Numbered from the stretch's first letter, positions 8,542 to 21,294 are shown. The stretch is DNA of 64,000 bases from Oxobacter pfennigii (GCF_001317355.1 NZ_LKET01000051.1:124001-188000), one strand, 5' to 3'. The notes: a model not told the origin generated them from the letters alone. Made by a program: numbers and translations.

Positions 8542-8994
8542 TCATAGCACAATGGTTCTTCCATGATTTCCTTTAAATCTTTCTATAATTTTAATGACCA
8601 TTATCCCGGCGGCTAACCCTAAGGAATCAATTAATACATCCTTCAATGCCGCCGTCCTTCCCGATACGAAATATTGATGAATTTCATCGGATGCGGCATA
8701 TAAAACTCCTGAGCATAAGGTAATAAGGCTTAAATTTTTAAGGCAATAGCTTTTTAAAGTTTTAAAAATCAAAGCACCTAATATGAGATACTCAAAAAAA
8801 TGGGCAGACTTTCTTATAATAATATTTGCTTTATCCAGGGATATGATATTTAAAAAATCAGCCATACCCAGTTTCAGGAGCACCTCAATTAAAAAGGAGT
8901 TGTTCATGTCGGATATTTCTCCTCTTTGTGCCGAGAAAAGAAATATTATTATCATCCATATTATTGTTAAAATCAAATACCTATTGATTTTCAT
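8542..8994 (-). CDS. VanZ-like membrane protein
   Basis: The 150-residue product has about four membrane helices and the VanZ-family signature: RKSAHFFEYLILG followed by ASDEIHQYFVSGRTA and DVLIDSLG. VanZ relatives affect teicoplanin resistance or envelope functions, but most have no known role. The start lies 11 bases after the ahcY stop, and the GGAGAA at the end of ahcY is the only ribosome-site-like sequence, rather far away. Translation may depend on coupling to ahcY. The pairing with ahcY is probably transcriptional only. Confidence 0.85.
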   Translation of the reverse strand: MKINRYLILTIIWMIIIFLFSAQRGEISDMNNSFLIEVLLKLGMADFLNIISLDKANIIIRKSAHFFEYLILGALIFKTLKSYCLKNLSLITLCSGVLYAASDEIHQYFVSGRTAALKDVLIDSLGLAAGIMVIKIIERFKGNHGRTIVL

Positions 8995-9005
8995 AGCAAT
9001 TGTTT

Positions 9006-10262
9006 TTATTCTCCCCAGCCCTTCAGGTATTCTTCCTGCTCTTTTGTAAGGCTGTCAATGCCTATATTCATGGCCTTTAATTTCATATAAGCGACCTTTT
9101 TATCAATCTCATCAGGCACATTGTAAACTTTATTTCGAAGAGCTGCACTCTTTTCATTTATGTGCTTTGCGCATAAGGCCTGCAATGCAAAGCTCATATC
9201 CATTATTTCAGCCGGATGTCCGTCTCCCGCTGCCAGATTAACCAATCTTCCTTCAGCTAAAAGATTTAATATCCTTCCGTCTCCCATGACATATCCCATG
9301 ATATTGTTTCTCATGACCTTTTTTTCCGTAGCTGCGGCCTCTAAATCCGGCTTCCATACTTCAACGTCAAAATGTCCGGCATTAGCCATTACCGCCCCGT
9401 TTTTCATAACCGCATAATGCTCTTCCGTCAGGACTTTACTGCAGCCTGTCACAGTAACAAACATATCTCCTATCTTTGCTGCTTCAATGGAAGGCATAAC
9501 TCTGAAGCCGTCCATATAAGCTTCAATTGCCTTTATGGGATCCACCTCACAAACTATTACATTGGCACCTAAGCCCTTGGCTTTCATTGCCACACCTTTT
9601 CCGCACCATCCATATCCTAAGACCACAACGTTTTTTCCTGCTACGATTAAATTGGTAGTCCTCATAATGCCGTCCCATACCGACTGGCCTGTTCCGTATC
9701 TGTTATCGAAAAGGTATTTGCAAAAGGCATCATTAACGGATATCATAGGAAAGCTCAGTAAGCCTTCCCTCTCACGGGACCTAAGCCTTAATACACCTGT
9801 AGTTGTTTCTTCACAGCCTCCTATAACATCCTTTATAAGGTCCTTTCTTGTGCTGTGAAGCAAATGGACCAGATCTCCTCCGTCGTCAATAACAATATGG
9901 GGATTTATATCAAGGGCTGCGTTTAAATGCTCGTTATATTCCTCATCTGTGGAGTTATACCAGCTGTAAACATTAAGACCATCTTCAACTAATGCTGCAG
10001 CAACATCATCCTGGGTGGATAGGGGATTGCTTCCCGTTATAGACACTTCAGCTCCCCCTGACTTTAATACCTTTGCAAGATAAGCTGTTTTTGCCTCAAG
10101 ATGTATAGACATTACAATTCTCTTATTTAAAAAAGGCTTTTCAGATAAAAATTCCTGCTCTATGGCAGAAAGTACAGGCATGTAGCCTTTTACCCATTCA
10201 ATTTTTCTATGGCCTGACTCAGATTTTTTAATGTCCCTTATAATACTTGGTTTCATATACAT
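9006..10262 (-). CDS. ahcY: Adenosylhomocysteinase
   Basis: It hydrolyses S-adenosylhomocysteine to adenosine and homocysteine, clearing the product of SAM-dependent methylation. The 418-residue length fits the shorter bacterial and archaeal forms. SMHLEAKTA-type substrate residues appear as MSIHLEAKTAYL, an acidic DDGGDLVHLLH segment follows, and the NAD-binding fold has VVLGYGWCGKGVAMKAKG. The C-terminus ends LKGWGE rather than the usual PDHYRY of longer forms. AAGGAGAGAA lies just upstream; MKPS two codons later is an alternative start. Many clostridia use the Pfs/LuxS route instead; neither gene is in this window. Confidence 0.93.
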   Translation of the reverse strand: MYMKPSIIRDIKKSESGHRKIEWVKGYMPVLSAIEQEFLSEKPFLNKRIVMSIHLEAKTAYLAKVLKSGGAEVSITGSNPLSTQDDVAAALVEDGLNVYSWYNSTDEEYNEHLNAALDINPHIVIDDGGDLVHLLHSTRKDLIKDVIGGCEETTTGVLRLRSREREGLLSFPMISVNDAFCKYLFDNRYGTGQSVWDGIMRTTNLIVAGKNVVVLGYGWCGKGVAMKAKGLGANVIVCEVDPIKAIEAYMDGFRVMPSIEAAKIGDMFVTVTGCSKVLTEEHYAVMKNGAVMANAGHFDVEVWKPDLEAAATEKKVMRNNIMGYVMGDGRILNLLAEGRLVNLAAGDGHPAEIMDMSFALQALCAKHINEKSAALRNKVYNVPDEIDKKVAYMKLKAMNIGIDSLTKEQEEYLKGWGE

Positions 10263-10389
10263 TTCTCTCCTTATTAATTAATACCCTTTATATTATAGTT
10301 TATTAACAGATCGATTTATATGTCAATGCCCCATTAATTTATGCCCTCTATATTAGCATAATATCACATAAAAGCCATAATAAATATTA

Positions 10390-10422
10390 AAACCTTAGTA
10401 TGAATATTTTTTACTAAGGTTT
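10390..10422 (-). terminator. Terminator of lipoprotein gene
   Basis: AAACCTTAGTA and TACTAAGGTTT form an 11-pair stem 12 bases after the stop of the minus-strand lipoprotein, followed by a T-rich stretch on that strand. Confidence 0.75.
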
Positions 10423-10434
10423 CATATGAAATGT

Positions 10435-11445
10435 TTAAAATTTGGTAAGGCTTACATTTTTCACATCGAATTTATAAGCTCCTGCCTTTTTCTGCTCATC
10501 CAGGGAAAGATTGGTACCTTCTATGTTAAATATGAGGTCGCTTCCAGATATCCAATAAGGGTTGTTTACGGAGAAAATTTGTGATTTGAAGGCATCCTTC
10601 ATAGGGTCATCCACCATTTTTTCCTTTTCAACGTCATAAATGTTTAAGAACCTTCTTCCGTCCTTATTGGAATTCTCTGAAGCTAAATATTTTCCGTCCT
10701 GGCTCCAGCTGATTGTCTCAACATTGCCTTCAAAATAAATATCTATGGGTTTTACCTGCTTTTTTTCTATATCGACTATGAGAAGAGCTGGGTATTCCCC
10801 CACAGTTGAAACTGCCGCCATCTTCATTTTTGCATCCAATGCCACCGGCCCGAATTTTTCATTGCCTATATTGTATTTATGATCCGGTGATGCCCCCTGT
10901 GGAACTGCAAACCTGGGCAGTTCGTCAATCCTTAAAATTTCAGTACCCTTTATAGCTCCTTCCTCAATCAAATGTAGTATATTGCCCTTTTCAATCAGCT
11001 CAACGGTTTTTGATTTTTCTATTTTATCTATTAAATACATCCCTTTTTCTTTTACAATAGTAACTTTGCTTTCATCGGAGGAGAAATAAGGCTGGCCTGT
11101 ATAAACGACGGTTATTACCATCTTGCCTTCAAGCTTACCCTCTTTTTCTTCAACAGAATCTATTATATATCCGTTTGGATGTGGATTGGATGAAGGAGAA
11201 AAATTAGCTCTGCTTTGTTTCATTCCATCGGTATAAAACTGAACTATTTTTTCATCCTTTAATATCAAAGCCCTCGCATAATTATGAAGAAGGATTTCAC
11301 CTTCCTTTTTATCGGGTTTATCCTCCTTCTCTTCTGTTTTTTGTGCTGCATTGTCCTCATCCTTGGGCTGAGCCTTTCGCTGAGTGCAGGATATAAGGCA
11401 TAATATCAATAAAAATGAAATTATTATGTGAAGAAATTTTTTCAT
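10435..11445 (-). CDS. Lipoprotein with WD40-like beta-propeller segment
   Basis: A lipoprotein signal ends in LISC (about Cys 20), followed by a charged Lys/Glu/Asp linker. The middle (residues about 50-140) looks like a small stress- or transport-associated alpha-beta domain. The second half contains a PD40-like strand pattern (ISWSQDGKYLASENSN, FLNIYDVEKEKMV). The site AAGGAGGGAGCCAT precedes the ATG. It lies between ahcY and galU on the same strand, with its own terminator. No precise family recognised; presumably an extracytoplasmic binding or scaffold protein. Confidence 0.75.
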   Translation of the reverse strand: MKKFLHIIISFLLILCLISCTQRKAQPKDEDNAAQKTEEKEDKPDKKEGEILLHNYARALILKDEKIVQFYTDGMKQSRANFSPSSNPHPNGYIIDSVEEKEGKLEGKMVITVVYTGQPYFSSDESKVTIVKEKGMYLIDKIEKSKTVELIEKGNILHLIEEGAIKGTEILRIDELPRFAVPQGASPDHKYNIGNEKFGPVALDAKMKMAAVSTVGEYPALLIVDIEKKQVKPIDIYFEGNVETISWSQDGKYLASENSNKDGRRFLNIYDVEKEKMVDDPMKDAFKSQIFSVNNPYWISGSDLIFNIEGTNLSLDEQKKAGAYKFDVKNVSLTKF

Positions 11446-11510
11446 ATGGCTCCCTCCTTAAAGCTATTATTCCACCATATAAAAAAATAAAACCAAAAGA
11501 CAAAATCATA

Positions 11511-11542
11511 AGAGGAACTTTATTTTTATATAAAGTCCCTCT
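11511..11542 (-). terminator. Probable terminator of galU
   Basis: AGAGGAACTTTA and TAAAGTCCCTCT form a 12-pair stem with one wobble just after the galU stop. The T-run on the minus strand is weak. Confidence 0.55.
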
Positions 11543-11555
11543 CTTTATATTATTC

Positions 11556-12434
11556 TTAAATTTCTTCTTTTATATGTCTCAGGTTATTGAGATATTTTAT
11601 AAAGTCTTCCTTCAAATCTTCCCTTTTTAAGGCAAATTCAACGGTAGCCTGCAAAAATCCCAATTTATCTCCTACATCGTATCTACGGCCGGAGAAATTA
11701 TATGCATACATTGCTTCATTTTTTAAAAGCTCCTTCAATGCATCCGTAAGCTGTATTTCTCCTCCTGCCCCAGGCTTTGTGTTTTCCAGTATATCGAATA
11801 TCTGAGGCGTTATTATGTATCTTCCGAGTATTGCAATGTTTGAAGGAGCATCCTCAACCTCTGGCTTTTCCACCAAATCCTTTACCTTATAAACCCTTTC
11901 TTCGATGGGCCTGGGTGCAACTATTCCGTATTTATTCACATCTTCTCTTTTTACTTCTTGGACTCCCAAAACTGTAGTCTTATATTCATTATATATGTTA
12001 ATCATCTGTTTTAAACAAGGCACTTCGGAGTCTACAACGTCATCTCCCAGCATGACTGCGAAGGGTTCGTTGCCAACGAAATTTTTGGCGCACAAAACTG
12101 CATGTCCTAACCCCCTTGGCTCTTTTTGCCTTATATAATATATATTTGCCATGTTGGATATCTTCTCAACAAGCCCTAATAAATCATCCTTTTTCTTGGT
12201 TTTTAGCTCCATTTCAAGCTCAATGGACTTGTCAAAATGGTCTTCTATAGCCCTTTTATTTCTTCCGGTTATAATGAGTATTTCCTCAACTCCGGAAGCT
12301 ACCGCTTCTTCAATTATGTACTGTATTGTGGGTTTATCAACTATAGGAAGCATTTCCTTGGGCTGTGCTTTTGTCGCCGGAAGAAATCTTGTGCCTAATC
12401 CTGCTGCAGGTATGACCGCTTTTTTAACTTTCAT
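11556..12434 (-). CDS. galU: UTP--glucose-1-phosphate uridylyltransferase
   Basis: It makes UDP-glucose from UTP and glucose 1-phosphate for envelope glycans and glycolipids. The 292-residue product has the nucleotidyltransferase signature GLGTRFLPATKAQPKEM, then IVDKPTIQYIIEEA, RQKEPRGLGHAVLCAK, and the metal-site stretch VMLGDDVVD. The start MKVKKAVIPAAG has GGAGGGGCAAA in front; a longer frame exists but lacks a ribosome site. It is divergent from the YkvI-type gene, and its upstream spacer carries short tandem repeats and a dyad. Confidence 0.95.
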   Translation of the reverse strand: MKVKKAVIPAAGLGTRFLPATKAQPKEMLPIVDKPTIQYIIEEAVASGVEEILIITGRNKRAIEDHFDKSIELEMELKTKKKDDLLGLVEKISNMANIYYIRQKEPRGLGHAVLCAKNFVGNEPFAVMLGDDVVDSEVPCLKQMINIYNEYKTTVLGVQEVKREDVNKYGIVAPRPIEERVYKVKDLVEKPEVEDAPSNIAILGRYIITPQIFDILENTKPGAGGEIQLTDALKELLKNEAMYAYNFSGRRYDVGDKLGFLQATVEFALKREDLKEDFIKYLNNLRHIKEEI

Positions 12435-12448
12435 TTTGCCCCTCCATA

Positions 12449-12509
12449 ATTCATGAATTTTACCGCACAAAATTCATGTCAGAATTTACTGCATAAAATT
12501 TATGTCAAT
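12449..12509. repeat. Short imperfect tandem repeat upstream of galU
   Basis: About 2.4 copies of a 23-26 bp unit are seen, each beginning ATTCATG or ATTTATG and containing AATTTTACCGCACAAA or GAATTTACTGCATAAA. It lies in the galU leader. Confidence 0.5.
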
Positions 12510-12512
12510 ATC

Positions 12513-12539
12513 ATTTCAAATGGCTATTCCATTTGAAAT
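12513..12539. promoter_or_regulatory. Perfect dyad upstream of galU
   Basis: ATTTCAAATGG and CCATTTGAAAT flank CTATT. There is no T-run, so an operator or mRNA hairpin is more likely than a terminator. Confidence 0.45.
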
Positions 12540-12732
12540 CATTATATCACATATATACCAAATTTTATTATACCCTTAAGTCTGTAAATAAGTAATTTCA
12601 CGTTGATTGTCGAAAACCTTTTTAGAATTTATCAGTTTTTAGTGTGATAATATTATAATAATCAATTAATACATAATTTTCCATACTCAATTGTAATATA
12701 TTATTAGATTATTTTTATTTAAGAGAGGTTTA

Positions 12733-13791
12733 ATGAAAAATATAATTGATTCTTTAAAAATCGCCTTTGTTTTCGTCGGCACCGTAGTAGGGGCCGGGCT
12801 GGCATCCGGCCAGGAAATAGTTCAGTTTTTTACTAAATACGGCGCGTGGAGCATAGCTGGAATACTGCTTTGCGGAATGCTTTATATCATCATCGGCGTT
12901 ATGACCATGGAAATAGCATATAAATTCAACTCCGTTACATACAGGGACCTTATTTATTTATGCTGCGGCAAAACTTTAGGAAGTGTAATAGATTTTTTAA
13001 CCACGTTTTTTATTTTCGGTGGTACATGCATAATACTTGCAGGGAGCGGCTCCATTTTCCTTGAGCATTTAGGACTTCCTCATATTGCAGGAGTTTTGGC
13101 TATGGCCATATTCACTGCTGTAATAGTATTTTACTCAACAGACGGGCTTATTTTTATAAACTCAATCATCGTTCCCTGTATGATAGTCATAATTACCGTA
13201 ATTGCCGTATTATCCATCATAAATAGGTCGGTATCCTACAGCATAGTATATGATGTTATACATGCTCCTATTATGAAGAATAACTGGCTTGTATCAACTA
13301 TCCTCTATACATCCTTTAATTTGCTCTTCGCCACGGGAGTTTTGGCTCCCATAACAAAGGACATAAAAAAATCTCCTAAGGTTTTTTCAGGAGTTATAAT
13401 GGGGGCATTTCTCCTCATGGTTTTAACCTTTACGATAAATATCGTCCTTATATTAAACATTCCCCATATTTTTAATTTTTCAATACCCATGCTCTACACC
13501 GCAAAAAAATTCGGAGTAGTTGTATCAACTGCTCTTTCAGTTGTCATATGGTTTGAAATGTTCTCGACGGAGGTGGCCAACGTATACAGTATTGCAAAAA
13601 AGATGAATTATAATTTTAATATAAATTATAAACTGTCTGTGGTCTTGATATTGGCGGCTGCCTTTCCCTTTACCAAATTAGGCTTTGAAAACCTAATAAA
13701 ATTGCTGTATCCGGCTTTTGGTTTTGTAAGCACTTTTTATATAATTTGTCTTATCAGGCTGTATTTTAAAAATTTTTATAATAAAAAATAA
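12733..13791 (+). CDS. YkvI-family membrane transporter
   Basis: The 352-residue protein has about ten hydrophobic helices and starts with the YkvI-family pattern IAFVFVGTVVGAGLASGQEI, a glycine-rich unwound first helix typical of LeuT-fold transporters of the APC superfamily. Substrate unknown; amino-acid or related solute transport coupled to an ion gradient is a reasonable inference. The ribosome site AGAGAGG is modest. It is monocistronic, divergent from galU, and followed by the YmaF-like gene. Confidence 0.85.
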   Translation: MKNIIDSLKIAFVFVGTVVGAGLASGQEIVQFFTKYGAWSIAGILLCGMLYIIIGVMTMEIAYKFNSVTYRDLIYLCCGKTLGSVIDFLTTFFIFGGTCIILAGSGSIFLEHLGLPHIAGVLAMAIFTAVIVFYSTDGLIFINSIIVPCMIVIITVIAVLSIINRSVSYSIVYDVIHAPIMKNNWLVSTILYTSFNLLFATGVLAPITKDIKKSPKVFSGVIMGAFLLMVLTFTINIVLILNIPHIFNFSIPMLYTAKKFGVVVSTALSVVIWFEMFSTEVANVYSIAKKMNYNFNINYKLSVVLILAAAFPFTKLGFENLIKLLYPAFGFVSTFYIICLIRLYFKNFYNKK

Positions 13792-13882
13792 AAAATTCTT
13801 ATATAGAATATTCCGCATATTACACATTACTGCATCCCATGCATATTATATTGTAGAAAACCCATTATGAGGAGATGGTTTT

Positions 13883-14197
13883 ATGTCAGATTACAGCAAG
13901 CATGAGCATTATATGAATGGGAACGCGGAATTTTTTTGTGACCATGGACATAAAATTAAGGATTTAGAAACTCAAAAGCCCCTGTTCAACGGGGATTCAT
14001 ATAATCATATACATTTCTTTGAAGGGGAGACTTCCAAAAGTGAGCATCACAGACACAAGATATGCTATTATACCGGGCCGGCAATTCCCGCGGCCTGCGG
14101 CTACGGCCACTATCATTATTTTTATGGCGTCACTTCCATAGATGATGACCACTCCCATTACTACAGAGGCATAACGGATATTGAAGATAATGAGTAA
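13883..14197 (+). CDS. YmaF-like histidine-rich protein
   Basis: The 104-residue product is rich in His, Tyr and Asp in repeated patches (HEHYMNG, CDHGHK, NHIHFFEG, HHRHKI, GHYHYFYGVTS, DDHSHYYRG). The GHYHYF-GVTS-DDDHSHYY-GIT pattern matches the YmaF family of Bacillus and clostridia. Function is unknown; the spacing of histidines suggests metal binding (inference). GAGGAGATGGTTTT precedes the start. A GGGAC palindrome lies just downstream. Confidence 0.85.
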   Translation: MSDYSKHEHYMNGNAEFFCDHGHKIKDLETQKPLFNGDSYNHIHFFEGETSKSEHHRHKICYYTGPAIPAACGYGHYHYFYGVTSIDDDHSHYYRGITDIEDNE

Positions 14198-14205
14198 TAG
14201 TATAG

Positions 14206-14264
14206 GGGACAGTTCATTCCAATAATTCTTTAAGCATAAATGAGTAACTGGAATGAACTGTCCC
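14206..14264. repeat. Long palindrome, GGGAC family, copy 1
   Basis: GGGACAGTTCATTCCA and TGGAATGAACTGTCCC form a perfect 16-bp inverted repeat around a 27-base loop, between convergent genes. There is no T-run. Related GGGAC palindromes occur at 19752 and 37493. Confidence 0.8.
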
Positions 14265-14273
14265 GCCTCTTCG

Positions 14274-14582
14274 CTATAATTCCTGTATATCCATATAATG
14301 CCCCAGCTTTTTTATTACGCTGTTTTGAGCCATGGATGAACTGCCTATTTCGCAGTCGCACACCCCGTCATTGTCTTCTAATAATTCCATAATTTCATCC
14401 ACATAATCGGGAAAATAACTTTCTATCACCTGTCTCACCTTATCGTTAGATGTGCAGTCGCAAGCAGCTGTGTCAGTTGCATCTTCCATCTCCTCTAAGA
14501 ATTGTGAAAAGGTCTCGATTTTATCCTCAGGACCATCAAACATTATTTCTTCATCTTTAATGTATGCCTTAAAATCAGCCAT
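14274..14582 (-). CDS. Acidic cysteine-containing protein, 102 aa
   Basis: This small acidic protein has two CDC motifs (AACDCTSNDK near residue 42 and GVCDCEIGSS near residue 75) that could bind a metal or form disulfides. No signal peptide or helix in the membrane. TGGGAGG lies eight bases before the start. Family not recognised. It converges with the YmaF-like gene across the palindrome. Confidence 0.7.
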   Translation of the reverse strand: MADFKAYIKDEEIMFDGPEDKIETFSQFLEEMEDATDTAACDCTSNDKVRQVIESYFPDYVDEIMELLEDNDGVCDCEIGSSSMAQNSVIKKLGHYMDIQEL

Positions 14583-14798
14583 CCATTAAACCTCCCAGCA
14601 CATATTCTATTGCAATAATTATATACTGATTGTTTTTTACGTACTACATATATTTATAGACAACATTTTTAGTTTACGCTTATACTTAGACAAGTAAATG
14701 ACTCAAATGTAATTCATTCATGAATTAATATTTATTTAACTTCTATGGACTAATTATTATAATATAATTATACTGTTAAAAAAAAGGAGGTCAATGCA

Positions 14799-14966
14799 AT
14801 GGATCAGATAGTATCACTTATAGTTGCACTTGTAGTCTTTATAATTGCCTTGAAGATTTTTTTTAAAGTCACAGGCTGCCTTATAAAGTTGGTAATACTT
14901 GGTGTTGCCCTTTGGTTTATTCTGTCTGTGCTTAATTACGGCTTTAATTTCATGGCATTCTTATAA
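14799..14966 (+). CDS. Short membrane protein, 55 aa
   Basis: An ATG 8 bases after a perfect AAAGGAGGT opens a 55-residue frame with two membrane helices: MDQIVSLIVALVVFIIALKI, then CLIKLVILGVALWFILSVLN. The ribosome site, the alternating hydrophobic and basic pattern and the isolated position in a 500-bp spacer support a real gene. Function unknown; it resembles small clostridial membrane peptides of no assigned role. Confidence 0.65.
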   Translation: MDQIVSLIVALVVFIIALKIFFKVTGCLIKLVILGVALWFILSVLNYGFNFMAFL

Positions 14967-15114
14967 TTTGATGGAATTATACACACAATCCCCAGAATTA
15001 TCCACATTATGATTTATTATCCACTTATTTTCCAAAATATATTATATTTCAAAACTTTGTCTGTAATCGAATATACCTTATATTTCTATGAAATTCCATA
15101 AGAGGGTGCAGAGC

Positions 15115-16017
15115 ATGGAAATACCAGAGCTATTATCACAATGTAAATTATGTCCCAGGAAATGTAATACTGACAGATTAAAAGGAAACTTAGGATATTG
15201 CAGAGCAGGGGCGGATATTAAAGCAGCAAAGGCCATGCTGCATAAATGGGAAGAACCCATTATAAGCGGCGGCAATGGTTCGGGAGCTGTCTTTTTTTCC
15301 GGCTGCAATCTTTCCTGTGTATTTTGCCAAAATTTCGATATAAGCCAGCAGGATAAGGGTAAGATTATCACTTCAGAACAATTGGCAGATATATTTTTAA
15401 AGCTTCAAAGCCAGGGGGCTGACAATATAAATTTAGTATCTCCCGTACAATATATGCCACAGATAGTTAAAAGCCTTGAACTTTCCAAGAGCAATGGCCT
15501 TTTAATCCCTGTAATATACAATTCCAACGGCTATGAAAACAAGGATATGCTTAAATATCTTGATGGCCTTGTAGATGTGTACCTTCCGGATATTAAATAT
15601 TATTCGGATAAATATGCAATCAAATATTCCAATGCTCCCAACTATTTTCACCATGCCTCCCAAGGACTTCTCGAAATGTACAGGCAGGTAGGGAGTCCGG
15701 AATTCAGCGGAGACCTCATAAAAAGAGGCCTTATGATACGCCATTTGCTTCTCCCGGGACAGCTTTCAGAATCCAGAATAATCCTTGACTGGATTGCAGA
15801 TAATTTGCCCCATGATATTTATATAAGCTTGATGTGCCAGTATGTGCCCATGCACAGAGCCGGTGAGTTTCCCGAAATAAATAAAAAGGTCTCTCAAAAA
15901 TCCTATGACTGGCTTGTTGATTATTGCCTTTCATTAGGCTTAGTCAACGGTTTTATACAGGATATGGACTCGGCCGATAATATATATACGCCGGAATTTG
16001 ATTTTGAAGGAATATGA
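15115..16017 (+). CDS. Radical SAM protein, PflX-like
   Basis: The protein has an N-terminal cysteine group (CKLCPRKC, then GYCRAG) and the radical SAM cluster motif CNLSCVFC, with AVFFSGCNLS preceding it. Later segments VYLPDIKYYSDKYA and MRHLLLPGQ-like MIRHLLLPGQ are typical of the pyruvate formate-lyase activase-like group often called PflX (COG1313). The activated partner is unknown. I chose the ATG preceded by AGAGGGTGCAGAGC (300 residues) over one nine codons upstream that lacks a ribosome site. It converges with the PFOR gene over a shared terminator. Confidence 0.85.
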   Translation: MEIPELLSQCKLCPRKCNTDRLKGNLGYCRAGADIKAAKAMLHKWEEPIISGGNGSGAVFFSGCNLSCVFCQNFDISQQDKGKIITSEQLADIFLKLQSQGADNINLVSPVQYMPQIVKSLELSKSNGLLIPVIYNSNGYENKDMLKYLDGLVDVYLPDIKYYSDKYAIKYSNAPNYFHHASQGLLEMYRQVGSPEFSGDLIKRGLMIRHLLLPGQLSESRIILDWIADNLPHDIYISLMCQYVPMHRAGEFPEINKKVSQKSYDWLVDYCLSLGLVNGFIQDMDSADNIYTPEFDFEGI

Positions 16018-16019
16018 AA

Positions 16020-16051
16020 GCGAGAAATCCTTAAGTCTTTCTCGCTTTTTT
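16020..16051. terminator. Hairpin terminator between radical SAM and PFOR genes
   Basis: GCGAGAAA and TTTCTCGC enclose ten bases and are followed by six T on the plus strand, between convergent genes. Confidence 0.88.
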
Positions 16052-16053
16052 AT

Positions 16054-19638
<3,585 letters not shown>

Positions 19639-19751
19639 TTATCTCGGTACATTATATCACAAACCAAGTTTAGAATGTATACCTCAGTTTGAAGATATCA
19701 AAATAGTATTATAACAGTACATATTTTTATATAACAGAGGCTAGGATGTTG

Positions 19752-19805
19752 GGGATGGTTCATCAAAAGTTAAGGTTTAAACAACAGTTTGGAGTGAACC
19801 GTCCC
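19752..19805. repeat. Imperfect palindrome, GGGAC family, copy 2
   Basis: GGGATGGTTCATC and GAGTGAACCGTCCC pair with wobbles across about 27 bases. The arms resemble those of the perfect copy at 14206. It lies between the PFOR and mgtE genes. Confidence 0.5.
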
Positions 19806-19817
19806 TTTTCTCCGTCT

Positions 19818-21161
19818 TTATATCAGATAGGATATACATGCTGTGGCTAAGCCTAAGAAGAAGAAAAAGCCTAGAACGTCGGTGGCGGTGGTGACGAATA
19901 CTGACGATGCCAATGCCGGGTCTATGTTCAGTTTTTTCAATGCCATGGGCACCATGAAACCGGCAAAGGTGGCTACTGTCATGTTAAGAAGCATGGCACA
20001 TCCGATTACCAGGCCAAACACGGCATTGCCCTCCCAGAAATAGCCTAAAAGGGAGGCAGCTATGCCTACGGAAACACCCATGCTTATACCTACCATAATT
20101 TCTTTTATGAGCACCCGTACTGAATTTTCATAGGTCAACTCTCCCAGTGCAATTCCCCTTACAATCAATGTGAGAGTCTGGGTTCCCGTGTTGCCCCCCA
20201 TTCCTGCCACAATGGGCATGAATGCAGCTAAAGTAACTACTTTATTTATGGTTCCTTCAAATAAACTGACTGTGTATGCCGCCAAAAGGGCAGTACAAAG
20301 ATTGACAAAAAGCCAGGGCAGCCTCTTTTTTACCGATTCAGAAACAGAACCGGTAACTATCTCGCCTTCCTGAAGACCTGCCAGGCGGTAAATATCCTCG
20401 GTATTCTCATCCCTCAATACCTCCATGATATCGTCTACAGTGATTATTCCAAGCATCACATCATTTTCATCCACGACAGGCATAGTCATAAAACCATACT
20501 TTTCAAAGAGATGGCCTGCCTCCTCCTGGTCCATTGTGACAGGCACTCTTATGATATTCTCATGCATAATCTCGGAAACTTTTACGTCAAACCTGTTTAT
20601 TACTATATCCCTTAAGGACACAACACCTTTTAAATGCTCCTCCTCATCAACTACATATATATAATAAGCCGTCTCAGCATCGGGGGCTTCTTTTTGTAGA
20701 TAGCTCAAAGTCTCGCCTATTGTCATGGCCTCCTTTACGGATATAAACTCCGTAGCCATTATACCGCCGGCGGAATCCGATTCATAGCTTAAAAGTTCCT
20801 TAACCTCCAATGCTTCTTCATCATCTATCTTATCCAATATATCCAGAGCCTCGTCGGGAGTCACCGAACCAAGCAGGTCTACCAATTCGTCAGAGGACAT
20901 TTCATTTATAACCAGTTCCTTATTTTCCTCAGGAAGAAGGTTTAAAAGCTCAACCTTTTCCTCATCCTCCGCCTGGTCTACCAGGTTTACCAGCATTTCT
21001 TCAGGAAGCTTCTTTAAAATTTCGGATTTATCACCACCATATTGCCTTATGACATCCAGCAAATCTTCAGGATGGACGTCTTCTAATAATAAAGCGATTT
21101 CTTCCCTTGAGGATTTAAGTAAAATTTCAATTAGTTCATCTTCAGCAATTTCAAATGGCAT
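19818..21161 (-). CDS. mgtE: Magnesium transporter MgtE
   Basis: The 447-residue product has the three MgtE parts: an N-terminal helical superhelix (DVHPEDLLDVI, LLPEENKELVINEM), a CBS pair (residues about 135-255, GGIMATEFISVKEAMTIGET and MPVVDENDVMLGIITVDDIM), and five C-terminal membrane helices with the pore region (PIVAGMGGNTGTQTLTLIVRG). It conducts Mg2+ and is gated by cytoplasmic Mg2+ at the CBS/N interface. CTGAGGAGGTATAAT precedes the start. The leader shows a hairpin with AGAGGCA arms but I see no M-box riboswitch. Confidence 0.96.
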   Translation of the reverse strand: MPFEIAEDELIEILLKSSREEIALLLEDVHPEDLLDVIRQYGGDKSEILKKLPEEMLVNLVDQAEDEEKVELLNLLPEENKELVINEMSSDELVDLLGSVTPDEALDILDKIDDEEALEVKELLSYESDSAGGIMATEFISVKEAMTIGETLSYLQKEAPDAETAYYIYVVDEEEHLKGVVSLRDIVINRFDVKVSEIMHENIIRVPVTMDQEEAGHLFEKYGFMTMPVVDENDVMLGIITVDDIMEVLRDENTEDIYRLAGLQEGEIVTGSVSESVKKRLPWLFVNLCTALLAAYTVSLFEGTINKVVTLAAFMPIVAGMGGNTGTQTLTLIVRGIALGELTYENSVRVLIKEIMVGISMGVSVGIAASLLGYFWEGNAVFGLVIGCAMLLNMTVATFAGFMVPMALKKLNIDPALASSVFVTTATDVLGFFFFLGLATACISYLI

Positions 21162-21294
21162 ATTATACCTCCTCAGCTAAAGAGGCATAATCTAACATCA
21201 GCTATGAATGATTCCTGCCTCTTCATTATTATTTATTTTTTTAAATTTATTATGACTAGGGCCTGAATCCATTCACATACCACCTCGCAAATAT

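Noticed and set aside
21162-21240. Possible M-box magnesium riboswitch before mgtE
   Set aside because: Only one hairpin with AGAGGCA arms is seen; the conserved M-box core is not recognisable.
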